The translations under genes were made by a program, and so were the position numbers. From Malus domestica (Eukaryota > Streptophyta > Magnoliopsida > Rosales > Rosaceae), in the NCBI RefSeq assembly GCF_042453785.1, contig NC_091664.1, forward strand, positions 29,932,501 through 29,996,500: 64,000 nucleotides of DNA, written 5' to 3'. Below are positions 1-10,830 of this stretch, one piece after another. Each line of letters opens with the position of its first letter. Position 1 is the stretch's first letter. The notes beneath the pieces are model-generated. The model was not told the DNA's origin, did not search any database, and worked only from the letters and a program-made list of their open reading frames with translations.

Positions 1-175
1 AATCAATTTATGGTACCAACAAAAGCTTCACCTATAAAGCTTCAACCCCAAAGCTTTGCCTATAAAGCTTTAACACCAAAAGCTTCACCTATAAAGCTTC
101 AACCCTTCAACACCAAAGCTTCACCTATCAAGCTTCAACCCCAAAGCTTCACCTACAATACAAAATTTCAACACC
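1..175. repeat. Tandem ~34-bp repeat rich in AAGCTT
   Basis: About five imperfect copies of a unit built around AAGCTTCACC-TATAAAGCTTCAACCCC follow one another from the left edge. The spacing between AAGCTT sites is regular. It is probably an internal repeat of the surrounding LTR element. Confidence 0.75.
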
Positions 176-589
176 AAAACATATAAAAGCTTCACACACT
201 CTTCATCAAGATAGTGCGAAGCTAATTCAAGTTTTGTGTCCTAACAATAGCTTCAACTAGTCACGCTATATACCCAAGCAAAAATCTATAGTCAATAAAC
301 CTTACCTATTAAACTATTTTCCAAACACAAAACCTTGTGGCAAATAAACAAATTTTGTTCACAAAACCAAGATTCTCTTGAACTTGTACAATAACACATG
401 AGTAAACACAAACATTTTTTGTTTTACATCCGCAATATCCCTATCATAAACAGACATACAATTATATAAAATCCAACCCAAGCAGCCTTTTTCTCCCTCT
501 CTCTCTTCCGCCTCTTTCCATCTATCAAATTTCTGCAACTCCTGCTCTTCCTCAGTGGAACTGAATTTTGGACATCTTATAGTTCTTGA

Positions 590-1010
590 GCAGATGAACA
601 ACTTTCACGAAGGAAATGTTTCTATTTGAGCGACGGAAGTTAGAGTGTTGAAGCTCCAAACATGACTGGTCAGATTTCTGCAAGCTTCAAAGCTGCTGCG
701 GTGTTTCAAAGATTTGGAAATATTCCACCGTTAGTTTGGTCTGAATTTTTGATATGTTATGGAAGAGATGATGAGGAACAACTTCGATGAAGAAAGTATG
801 TTGATCTGAACAAGAGAAAATGAAGTTTCGAAGCTCACAATAAGTCTGACGGGTTAACAGAAAAATGATGAACAGTCACTCATCATACCTAAATATCTGG
901 AGTTGTACTACTCCGATGGATTTCAATTTTGAATATGTTGTAGTTGACAAGCTAAGGAACAATTTTCATGAAGACAACCTTGCGATTTGAGCTACAGAGA
1001 ATGGTGTTAT
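590..1010. repeat. Degenerate repeats inside the LTR element
   Basis: Three related stretches, around 590-650, 765-820 and 950-1000, each read roughly GGAACAACTT-CATGAAGA followed by a TTGATCTGAAC-like motif. They are spaced about 180 bases apart. No coding function is visible. They are part of the repeat-derived interior. Confidence 0.5.
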
Positions 1011-1652
1011 ATTGAAGAGCTACCGCTCCCTCTACGTTAACTCCTTCCTTCACTTCCTTGGCTGCAAACAAATGAGCAGTTTTGGGCTACACAAAAATTT
1101 TAGGCCCTCGCAAAGCTAAAACCAGCTTGAAATATTTTTGGATAAGGCATATAAGAAGGTGTGACATCAAAATAAGGCTTCGTTACTTTGACAAATTAGT
1201 AGCAAGCAAGACACCTCATTCGGCAACTCTCCTCGCCTGAAGACTTGGGGGACTCCCACCATATGCTACTGCACCTTGATACTCGGAAGTCTCACAACCA
1301 CTCAGTGACTTGGATTTTTCAAGTCTCCAACCGAGAAGTTTTCCTCACTCAGGAAATTAAGGGAACACTACCTCAAACTACATGCTTCACTCACAAAGCT
1401 TCAACAATACAAGTTTCAACAAAAGAAAAAATTCAGAGAACTTTCTGAAGAAGGCTTTGGTGTATTTAACACAATACGTTGAAATGAAGCAAAGCTTATT
1501 TATTAATATTTCCGATAAGTTACAAGTATGTACATATACATGAGTCAAAATAAAAAACAAGATGGAGCCTTCACAAAGGTTGCTTAGGGGAAGTCTCAGC
1601 AGTCGGTATTGCCACAGAAGGAGAAAGCACCGGAGGGTGGTTATCTGGAGCC

Positions 1653-2195
1653 TCAGTACTGGACAGAACCCCAGAAGGAGGAAAGTAATAAATGTCTTTG
1701 GAACAAACCCATAAACCTTTGATGATCAAGTAAAGCCTGACCATCAGATTCCTGCATCTGGTCAAGTTTCCTATTCATGTTTGTAGCATAGTCATGCGCG
1801 AGCCTGTGCAACTGATTATTCTCATGCTTGAGCCCTCTAATCTCCTGTTTGAGACTTATCACTTCAGCCGCCAATGATTCAACTTGGCGGGTTCTAGCAA
1901 ATAGGCGTTGGGCCATATTAGACACAGAACCTGCACACTGAATACTCAGAGCTAGAGAATCCTTAACAGCCAACTCATCAGACCGTTTGGAAAGTAGTCT
2001 ATTATCTTTGGGAGTGAGAAGGTTCCTGGCCACCATCGCAGCGGTCATATCATTCTTCATCACGGAATCCCCAACGGTAAGAGGACCAGTAGGGGATAAG
2101 AGGGATGAGCGCCATATGTTGTCTGGAGAAGGCGTGGCTGCCTCTTCAACAAGGTTCAAATCAAAACGACGGTCGGAGAGGCTAGACATTTTCAA
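1653..2195 (-). CDS. Repeat-associated 180-residue protein, coiled coil, function unknown
   Basis: This is an open frame starting MKMSSLSDRRFDLNLVEE. It has a charged N-terminal half and a heptad-like helical region at about residues 95-150 (RQVESLAAEV...LKQEIRGLKHENNQL), then a proline-rich tail outside this frame. From memory, closely similar frames occur many times in apple and pear genomes in repeat contexts; I cannot search to confirm this. It lies on the strand opposite to the LTR promoter at 4698. It is not a known gag or pol domain. It could be a captured host gene fragment or an antisense ORF of the element. It is part of a fossil element and I claim no activity. Confidence 0.45.
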   Translation of the reverse strand: MKMSSLSDRRFDLNLVEEAATPSPDNIWRSSLLSPTGPLTVGDSVMKNDMTAAMVARNLLTPKDNRLLSKRSDELAVKDSLALSIQCAGSVSNMAQRLFARTRQVESLAAEVISLKQEIRGLKHENNQLHRLAHDYATNMNRKLDQMQESDGQALLDHQRFMGLFQRHLLLSSFWGSVQY

Positions 2196-4569
2196 AGGTG
2201 TTGAAGAGAGAAGAGGTTGGATAAATCAAGATCTTAGAAGTGCAAGAAATGAGCTTCTACTGGTAGAGATTCAAGTGTGCTTTGGAACTTAATGTCAACC
2301 TCTATAAAAATCTACACTCGACGGAGCTTCAGAAATCGAAAAGGCGTTTGCTTTCTCAAAAGTTGGGCTGCTCAGAGACCATGAGGGCCGATCTCAGAAA
2401 TCGAAGAGGCACCAGTTTTTTTCAGCCTTGTCAGCATCACATGCACACTTAGCTTTGCTGAAATTACGGGCATTCTGTTGAAGATTTTTGGTGAAGTAGA
2501 AAGCACGTGAATCTTACTGTTCAATCATCCACTCTCTACACACAACATCAACTCATCGGGTACCACATATAACTTTGCCAAAGATCTCTGACAAAGTTTA
2601 GGCACGAGAATTTCGAAGTTCCAGCTACCCTACTATTACCCACAAGAGTAAAGGAACAGCACCACTGCTTGACAACTGGAAAGTCCCTATGTGTGTCAAC
2701 CTCCGTGTTCCGTGGCAAGACAGACTGGCAAGAACGTCCAACATTTACTCACATTCGAGAAAAGACTCCCAACATAATTACTTTCTCAAAAACCGAAACG
2801 GCTCCGCTTTCTGAATCTCGAGAGCCAGACTCCCAACAGGATTACTTTCTTAAAAACCGAAGCGGCACCGCTTTTCGAATCTCGAGAACCAGATCCCCGA
2901 CGGGATTGCTTGTTCGAAAACAGAAGATGCATAGCTCTAAGAACTTCGAGAGCCAGATTTCCTTAGATAAAGCTTGTCTGTAATCTTCACACGCAACATT
3001 AGCTTTCCAGATACCACATACCACTTTTTGAAAGTGCTCTGACAAAGTTAAAACACGTGAAGCTGGCAGCTCCCACTACATTGCTGTGACCAAGAAGGGT
3101 AAAGGAATAACATTACTACTTGCTATTGGGAAATCTCTATATATGTCGACCTCCCTCTTCCACGGACAGGCAACCCTACAAAAATGCTCAACCCTTTCTC
3201 GCATTCGAGAAGGCACCCTCAACATAACCTCTCGAAATACTCAGCTTTATTTCCCCCCTATAATACCTCAGCAAATAAGCCACACCAAGAACAAGAGTAT
3301 CTCATATCATCAGGGTCGAAAGCAAGAGTATCCCATATCATGCTTTCTCCTTGTCCTTGTCTTTATCCTTGTTCACACCTGCAGGACAAGGAAAAAGAGA
3401 GCAGTCAGTCGGAACCTCCAATCTGGAACTGACTGTCTGGGACCTTTGCTTGGTTGCTTACTTAGCATTGCTCTCGAGTACTCATCCTCAACTGCTGTCA
3501 AGATCATGAATTCCTCCGGTAAATACCTCATGACAGTTGATCAGATATTGGTTCTTTACACTGAAGCTGCCAAGCATGGATGAGTCACTATGAAGGAATG
3601 TTCTGAAGGACCATTTAAATGCAAAGGTTGCACACCACTTCTGCCATGCAAAAGATTGAAGCAGAAGGTTCAACGATGAGCTGAAACAGATCACTACAGC
3701 ACGACACCTTTCCATACCACATTCATTATTCTGTCAACAGCAAGAGTATCCCATATCATCAGGGTTGATCATACTTTAGATTTGATGGACTTGTTCTGAC
3801 CCTCAAATTCTTGAGTCGACTCACTAAGGCGTCGTGAATTGCACGTGCCGATTCACCACTCTTGAATCAAATCCTTAAAGATCAAGCCACCAACGGTCCT
3901 TGAAGATATCACAAGCCCGATTCAAGATCAAGTGTCCACCACCCTGAATCAAATCCAGCCTAGTTCAAGAATAAGCCTGTGGAAAGTTACTTTTTCAAAA
4001 GCAAAAGTATTTCATATCATCTCTTCTCCATTTGCTTCTCCTTATCCTTGGTGCTATTTACGACACAAGGAGAAGGAGAACAATCAACAGGAAGCCGAAG
4101 TCGAACCTCTGATCCAGGTTGCTTGCTTGGAAGTCTGATTGCTTACCTTGTCTGTTACCTCATTTGGCAAATCTCCTAGCTCGGCGACTTGGGGGACTCG
4201 TACTATAGGGTTTGTATCGCACTTGACCAAGCCCGAAACTACAAGTAAGCTTCAAGTGAAATTGATACATTACCTTGTGCATCTTCATCGGTTAAAGATA
4301 TCACCCCTAGATGGAGGAAAAGTACTTCCAGAGAAGATGCCACATCTACATATGAGACAGATAAGGTAAGTGAAAATGATACCACACTTCGGTACTTAGA
4401 AGTTTCGTGATTACTCAATGAATTGGATCTTGCAAGTCCCCAACCGAGGAGCTTTTCTCACTCGGGAACTTAGGGGAGCACTATTTGTACCATACTTGAC
4501 CAATCCAGAAACTACTGAGCACCAGTCAACGTTATACCGTCAAGAACCCAGAAGAGCTTCCCTTCAACC

Positions 4570-4710
4570 AGGAGGCTAATCACAATGCGACACGTGTCGA
4601 CATCAGAAGCCAATCACAGCGCGACACGTGTCAACATCAGAAGCCAATCACAACACGACACGTGTCAATGTCAGAACAAAACTAGAAACCCTCTTCTATA
4701 AATAGGGATC
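4570..4710 (+). promoter_or_regulatory. LTR promoter: three CACGTG repeats plus TATA box
   Basis: Three consecutive ~34-bp units carry ACACGTGTC (a palindromic G-box core) at about 4590, 4625 and 4659. Each is preceded by AATCACA-RYRCG and AGAAGCC. A TATAAATAG box follows at about 4698. G-boxes of this type are bound by plant bZIP and bHLH factors (for example in ABA and light responses). Arrangement and position are seen in the sequence; any responsiveness is inference. Confidence 0.65.
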
Positions 4711-4949
4711 ATTCTCCCACGATAATCTCTAATGTCATTTTGTACTAAACTATTCACTAGAACTCACAAAATGAGAGCTTGAACCTATGTATTTGTGTAA
4801 ACCCTTCACAATTAATGAGAACTCCTCTACTCCGTGGACGTAGCCAATTTGGGTGAACCACATATATCTTGTGTTTGCTTCTCTGTCTCTATTCATTTAC
4901 ATACTTATCCTCACTAGTGACCGAAGCAACCAAGCGAAGGTCACAAAAC

Positions 4950-5778
4950 CTGACACTTTCTATTGTACCAAAGTCCTCACTGATTTTGTGCATCAACAAA
5001 AGTCAATAGACGAACTTTGGAAACATTTGCATCTGTTTGCTAGGATAATTAAGTCCAATGGATTAGTTGTCTCTGCATCTAAGATCAAGTTGTTTCAAAC
5101 CAACATTAGATTTTTAGGATACAATATCCATAGATCTACCATCCAACCTATTGATAGAGTTATTCAATTTGCTGATAAATTCCCTGATCAGATTACTGAT
5201 AAAACTCAACTTTAGAGATTTCTTGGCTCTTTAAATTATATATCAGAATTTTATCCTCATTTACGTCAACAATGTAAACCTTTGTTTGATCGACTCAAAG
5301 ATAACCCTTCATCCTGGTCTTCAGTTCATACTTCTATTGTCAAACAGATAAAAACGCATGCCAAGACTTTGCCTTGCCTTGGCATTCCAACTCCCAACTC
5401 ATTTAAAATAGTTGAAATTGATGCTTTTGACATTGTTCTCCTCAAGCAATCAACTTCTTCCAACTCTTCTGAACAAATTGTTCATTTCCATTCAGGAGTA
5501 TGGAATTCTGCACATAGTAATTATAGTACTATTAAGAAAGAAATATTATCTATTGTATTATGCATTAGCAAATTTCAAGATGATCTATTAAATTAAAAAA
5601 TTTTAGTTTGTGTCGATTGCAAATCCGCAAAACATGTTTTACAAAAAGATGTTCAAAACATTGCATCAAAACAGATTTTTGCACGATGGCAAGCCATATT
5701 AAGTATTTTTTATTTTGATATTGAATACATTAAGGGCAGCAAAAATTACATCCCCGATTTCCTAACCAGAGAATTTTT
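4950..5778 (+). pseudogene. Caulimovirid polyprotein remnant: RT end and RNase H
   Basis: The reading shows the thumb/connection region of a pararetroviral RT (FLGYNIH; FLGSLNYISEFYPHLRQQC) and an RNase H part with FHSGVWNSAH-NYSTIKKEILSIV. The C-terminal end reads RWQAILS-FDFDIEYIKGS and PDFLTREF. These are hallmarks of Caulimoviridae rather than Ty3 elements, which usually end in PDALSR. It is a broken fossil. Confidence 0.75.
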
Positions 5779-5789
5779 GCAGGGGAAGA

Positions 5790-6719
5790 ATGTCAACCAA
5801 CAAAAGCAATAGCCAGATGAGGCTTTCGGACACTCTACCACCACCACTAGTAAAACATGAATCTATTCCTGGTTCCTCATCGGCCCTAGCCGTTACCAAC
5901 CGTTTCACACCATTAGGATCCACAGTTGGCAACTTTCGGCCAAATTACCAAACACCTAGACCAAATTATCAAACGGCATTAGCCAACCCTTATGATCCAT
6001 ATTCATCTCCAACCTATCCCACTTCATCCCAATCTACTAGTTATACCAAAACATCCCCATATGTTAATAAAAACCCAATGGAATACCTTTTCAGTATCCA
6101 TTTCAATATCAACCAAGAACAAGCCCTCGAAAAAATAGCCAAAACAGTGTTTCCACCAAACTTCCATTACCAACCCACAGAATCATATAAAACACTCAAA
6201 TATTACCAAGCCATTCTCATGGAGATAGAATCCATCTCTATCAAACCAATCTTTAGTAAAATCCATGAAAATAAAATCATTTACCATTCCCTTCACATTG
6301 GAAAATTCCTCACTGAAACAGAATGGAGACTCCCTTTTTACCAGCTAAAACCCATTCATTCTCAAAATACATCACTACCCAATAACACTTATGATTATTT
6401 TGATTATATCCAAGCATGGACTAATATTTTTCTTCACCAGACAGCAGACTTTAGTCATTCATGGTTCATAACTTTTGATAGAAATTTCAAATTGAATTTT
6501 CCAGCATGGTTTCCCAAATGGTGGTCAGTTCACAATCTAACAGCTAGTTTGCTACTCGAAGAATTAATGTCAGTTCTTTCAAATGGTTTCCAACAAAAAT
6601 TTGATCGCAGCAGATTCAACTACAGGATTACACTACTCCCATTGTTCATGGCCAAGTACAAGATCCCGTGGATAATGAAGTGGAATTATGAAGTTGAAAC
6701 TGGCGAAGTCTATAAATAG
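5790..6719 (+). pseudogene. Second ORF of the caulimovirid fossil, function unknown
   Basis: This is a 309-residue frame starting 10 bases after the end of the RNase H code. The N-terminal third is rich in Pro, Ser, Tyr and Asn. The remainder is globular with many Trp and Phe residues (for example HSWFITFDRNF and WFPKWWSVHN). Related sequence continues for about 250 bases in the same frame family. Its position after the RT/RNase H frame matches the second ORF of Florendovirus genomes, whose function is not established. It is part of a broken element. Confidence 0.6.
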
Positions 6720-6999
6720 CGAGCAGTCAAATGGTGGGACAAATTCAACCTCGAAAAGATCATCAGTTTGGTCCAATCAGAATTTCCTCCCACTCTAGTT
6801 CAAGTAGCTATTCCGGCACAACCAATCCAAGCTATTCCAGCATAATCAAAGAAGGCATTGCCAAATATTCCAAAACAATCTTTATCAGACATTAGTATAT
6901 TATCATCTCTTAAAGGCACTACCAAATCGTTCAAATCTACAAGTTCAAAAAAGAAAGAAAAATCCTCTTAACTTAAAGATTTGGCTTAACAACTAATGG

Positions 7000-7745
7000 C
7001 AGAAGCAGCTCTCTTCACAATGAAGAAGAAGACTCAAATTCAAATTCATTAGATGCATCATCACAACATCTAATCAAGCCAGCTAGCTAGAAGACCCCAT
7101 GGGCAGATTATCAAGATTCTCAAGACCCATTTGATTTGTAATTGGCAAGTGAACGCATGTGAATAAACAGTTTTACCATGTAATAATTGCCAGTAGACGA
7201 CACCAAAAGACAGTAGTCATCATCAGCAATGATTCCAGACAGTTTACTATTCATGAATAGTAAAATCATTTTTTTCACTACTCATTAGCAGTAGCCATCA
7301 TTTCATCTCAGAAAAGAAGACGCGTGATTCACAATGTTCCGACAGCATCATTAGTCTATGGTACCTTTCCAGCCCACAACACATGCAGAGCGGGATTTTC
7401 TCTTCAATCTTCAATCATGACATCTCAAGGCCTCTCGGCTATATCTTCAATCATGATATCTCAAGGCCTCTCGGCTATATCTTTCAAGCTCATTTCCCTT
7501 TCTGGGAAGGCTAAAACTTCTGCGTATTCTCTAGAACCAAAACAGAAGCAATACTCAGCTGAGAATTATCCAGTCAAAATTTGTAAACACTTTTATTTTC
7601 AAAATATCAAGGATGCCTGCGAGCACCATTTCATTTTCCATTCTCAACAATTGTCATTAGACAAAAATTGTAGGTCTACATTTGATTTTCAATAAATCTA
7701 TCTTCAATATCTATCTGCATCATTATTTTTAATTCATTATTTTCA
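7000..7745 (+). promoter_or_regulatory. Viral intergenic region of the caulimovirid fossil
   Basis: This is a non-coding stretch after the second ORF. It holds repeated CAGTAG and CATCAT motifs (7180-7300) and a perfect-looking ~31-bp tandem duplication at 7408-7482 (CATGAYATCTCAAGGCCTCT twice). An AATAAA polyadenylation-type signal lies at about 7692. Caulimovirids carry their promoter and poly(A) signal in this region. The role here is inferred from position. Confidence 0.45.
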
Positions 7746-8094
7746 TTATGAAGAATATTTTCATAACTACTGATTTTGAATGGCATAAGATTTTAACTCC
7801 AGATCAATTCATTGAGTACCTCAAATTCAAGGTAAATACCGATCCTTCATTGAATTCTTCCATGTTGTATATAGCCTTTGGTATGATATCTGCAAACCCA
7901 ATGATCATAATGACTGTAGTCTTGACTGTTGTCCCCATAATTTCTATCATCTTCAATAGATATAGCTTCCGCACCCATTTGACTACATATATATATATCG
8001 ACGTAATGAAAAACTGATCATTTAAAAATGAGATTATCATTTTTGTCCAATTTTTTAGCAATCATCGAACTTTTTATTTTATTTTATTTATTAC

Positions 8095-8400
8095 AGAGAA
8101 ACAATAGAAATTTCATTGATAATTAAAGAAAGATCAATACAAGTTAGCAAGAGTTAGCCTCTGCCAGAAGAAGGTTTAAAATTAGACAAGGAGGGGTCGA
8201 AACCCAAGTACAGGACTGACGAGTATTGAGAACGGACTGAGCCAGTTTGTGGGCAGCTTCGTTGGCTTGCCGGCAAACGGAAGAAAAGAAGCTTCAGTGA
8301 CTGATGGAAGGAGGGCCTTCAAATCCTCTATAATCGAACTTATTTCGTGACATTTCTTCTTCCATATACTATTAACTTCTAGAAATTCATGCGGAATCAC
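8095..8400 (-). mobile_element. 3' end of a LINE-like retroelement (RNase H tail)
   Basis: On the minus strand one frame reads VCRQANEAAHKLAQSVLNT and then VSTPPCLILNLLLAEANS before a stop. This is the typical last segment of the plant RNase H-like (RVT_3) domain. An A/T-rich tail with AATAAA follows towards 8080. The RT and endonuclease parts are absent. It could alternatively be a processed fragment of a host RVT_3 gene. Confidence 0.5.
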
Positions 8401-8608
8401 CTGAAGATGTTTTGACCCCCGATAGAACTCTTCTAGTACTTATTTTCATTGTTTTAGCTTAAAAAATCATTACAAATACTTATGTGACTCAATAATTGGT
8501 AAGAATGATTTATTAACTTTTCTTGTTATGCACATGAAAGATTGGGTAATGCGGAGACTAAATTTCTAAATTTAATTTTGTAGATCAATTTTTTCACGTT
8601 ATTTTTAT

Positions 8609-8655
<47 letters not shown>

Positions 8656-9025
8656 TTCATGTGAAACTTGATATAAGTCCAATTTTTTAACCAATATTAG
8701 GAACAGTCCAGTTTCTTAAAATAAGTCAAATCCCTTAAATTTAAAATTATTTTATTATCAATAAGTATTATTTATTGATAAAATTAATTATAAAAATTAA
8801 TTTCTTTTTAATTATCCCCTTAATTATTTATTTTTTCTGTTCCAAACCCCAGTTATAATTTTTTTATATTTTTATAATCAACCTATGTCATAGGTTAATT
8901 GTATTTTTCCACCTATATGAAAGATTCATATTTATGTATCACTGCTTAGTGTATCTTACTTGTAGGTATTAGATTTTTTTTTATTTTGTAGTTAGGTTTT
9001 ATATCTCACTTATAGATAGTACGTT
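8401..9025. other. AT-rich intergenic DNA with a TA microsatellite
   Basis: No gene is visible. A (TA)n run of about 39 bases occupies 8613-8651. The rest is very AT-rich with no clear repeat ends. Confidence 0.6.
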
Positions 9026-9785
9026 TGATGCAAGACAGGTTATCCTGCAGAGAATAGGAAATAGAAGCAGCTAGCAATAAAGCAATTGGAAGCAAATAGA
9101 GTTCTTTGATTGATAAACTCATAGAGTTATATTGTCTTATCTCCAAAAACTCAATACATCTCCTGCTTCCAGCAAACTTATAGGGAAGAAAATAAGACAT
9201 AACATTACAATAAAGGCAAAAAAACAAGTCTCTAGGCATAACTTAATAACCACCAGTTCTAAAACTATTGAATAATTAATCTTGAAACTTGATGGGTCTT
9301 TTAATGTCTCTTCTTGGTTTGTCTTTTGCAATGTTATGTGACCGTTCAAATGGTCCCTCATCATTCCCTCCTAGCTGAAAATGGCTCGCCATCGAGTCAG
9401 ACTTTTACTCCAGAATGTCTTCATAATATGGCTGCAAATCAGCCACATTAAAAGTTGCAGACACTTCCATGTTACCAGGCAGCTCTAACTTATATGCATT
9501 CTCACCAATTCGCTTCATTAATCGAAAAGGACCATCAGCTCTATCATGAAGTTTGCCAAACCGTCCACGTGGGAACCTTTCTTTGCGAAGATTAATCCAC
9601 ACCAAGTCACCTTCTTTGAACTCTATGGGTCTTCGATGTTTATCTGCTGCAGCCTTATACTTCTCATTGCTCTCTTCCAGAATTCTTGTGACTTGAGAGT
9701 GTAGGTCTCTAATGTGTACTATCATATCATTGGCATCTCCGCTAAAACGGTCAGTTACTGGCAGAGGAATCAAATCGAAAGGGCT
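9026..9785 (-). mobile_element. Ty3/gypsy remnant with one LTR, minus strand
   Basis: A 338-bp LTR (9026-9363) reads on the minus strand from TGATGAGGGACC to CTTGCATCA, with a purine-rich tract just inside it (near 9364-9374). Next to it, 9405-9773 encodes the end of a gypsy polyprotein: KYKAAADKHRR, then EFKEGDLVWI and RFPRGRFGKLHDRADGPF, ending ATFNVADLQPY. This is the C-terminal integrase and tail region. The rest of the element is missing and it is a broken fossil. Confidence 0.75.
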
Positions 9786-9789
9786 TTGA

Positions 9790-10386
9790 TGTCGTTGATT
9801 GTACTATTTTGCAAATCTGGTTTGATGCCTTATGTGATGACTTTTCGTTTATTATTTTGAAGATATATTTGGCCCAAGTTGTTAATGCTCAAGTATTTGG
9901 AGAGCCCAAACAGTTAACATGTTGGACAGGTCGAAAACCTAAATTCAAATCAAGATTAAAAAGATGCAAACTTGAGGACGAGTTTCTGAGAAAAGGAGAA
10001 TGATGCAGGAGGCAGGCCTTGAAGAACACAATTTGAAACCATTAATATGCTTTGGAATAACAAAGGTTTTGTATTTTAATTAATTGGGAATTTGTTAAGT
10101 TATTTTGGAAGTTGTAAGGGTATTATAGAATCCTGAGGTCAATTAATTTGTAAACCCTTATAAATATTGTACTAGAAAGTCTTGAATGGTAGACTTAAAT
10201 GAATTAAACTATATTTGCTTAGTGCAATCGAAGTGAGTTGTTTCTCATTCTAAAATCAAGCATTTGGCTTGGTCGTGTGAGCGAATTCACGATTAGCGAC
10301 GTGAACGAGCTCCATTGCCCTTGGTTGAGTGATTCTCAGGCCATCTATCCCTTTCTCCTCGAGAACCCTAGGCTTGTCTTGCATCA
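9790..10386 (+). mobile_element. Second Ty3/gypsy remnant with 3' LTR, plus strand
   Basis: A 386-bp LTR at 10001-10386 runs from TGATGCAGGAGG to CTTGCATCA. It is preceded by a polypurine tract (GAGAAAAGGAGAA). About 200 bases upstream encode a C-terminal tail (SRLKRCKLEDEFLRKGE). It faces the previous remnant tail to tail with the junction near 9785. The LTR ends resemble those of the neighbour but the bodies differ, so these are related, separate elements. Broken. Confidence 0.65.
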
Positions 10387-10830
10387 ACATTTAAGTGTGC
10401 ATCTACCTATGTCATGGGTTTTTGTTCATAGTCTACCTATAACACATTAATATATTACATATTTTATTTTTTTTATAATATACTTTATCACAAAAGTTAA
10501 TGAATTTAAATTTTTTTATCTAAAAATACAAAATTAAATAATTGATACAAAAATATGTAATTAGATAACTAGATCCAGTCCCAAAAAAACATGTGCCCCT
10601 ACTTTTTTTTTTTCTGTATTTCTTTCATGTTACTTTATAGTTTCTCCCCCCCCCCCACCCCCACCCCCACCTTCATTCCTACATTTGAAACAATTATATG
10701 GATCTCTCATTATGGTGATTTCAAATTTTTTTTTATTATAGCAAATTCACCGTCACGTACATAAATATAATAAAAGTACGTTCGCTTATATTGGTAAGTT
10801 TGGTTACTTAATATGAGTACCTTTCGTTTT
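10387..10830. other. AT-rich intergenic DNA with a C-tract
   Basis: No gene is seen. There is a C-rich run at about 10640-10672 (C8 then ACCCCC units). Otherwise the sequence is AT-rich. Confidence 0.6.

Larger units (their letters stand above)
1..4950. mobile_element. 3' part of a large non-autonomous LTR retrotransposon
   Basis: This is a long repeat-rich stretch ending in what looks like a 3' LTR. Near 4560-4700 there are three CACGTG-bearing repeats and a TATAAATAG box. The stretch ends near 4945 in CTGACA and then switches abruptly to viral reverse-transcriptase code. Inside are degenerate direct repeats: 1225-1370 resembles 4180-4200 plus 4378-4490, and 2570-2710 resembles 3005-3190. 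There are also about 60-bp repeats at 2780-2960. No gag, protease, integrase or RT of its own is visible, so it fits a LARD-like element. Its 5' end lies outside the window, so no LTR pair or target duplication can be checked. It appears to sit inside the caulimovirid copy that follows. It looks old and broken. Confidence 0.6.
4950..8017 (+). mobile_element. Endogenous caulimovirid copy (Florendovirus-like), broken
   Basis: This is a pararetrovirus fossil. From left to right it has the late reverse-transcriptase and RNase H part of a polyprotein (4950-5778, ending in the caulimovirid-type PDFLTREF motif), a second ORF (5790-6719 and a short continuation), and a non-coding stretch with an AATAAA signal near 7692. 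A short frame at 7748-8017 may be the beginning of the first ORF again, which would fit integration of circular viral DNA. The polyprotein-then-second-ORF layout matches Florendovirus. The upstream part is cut off by the LTR element at about 4950. The copy is broken, with several interruptions, and is clearly an old fossil. Confidence 0.65.

Noticed and set aside
359-601. 80-residue frame MFICSRTIRCPK...
   Set aside because: Lies inside the repeat-rich LTR element; no domain recognised and no evidence of expression.
7748-8017. 89-residue host gene with a membrane segment
   Set aside because: Continuous with the caulimovirid fossil and without host similarity; more likely viral or chance.
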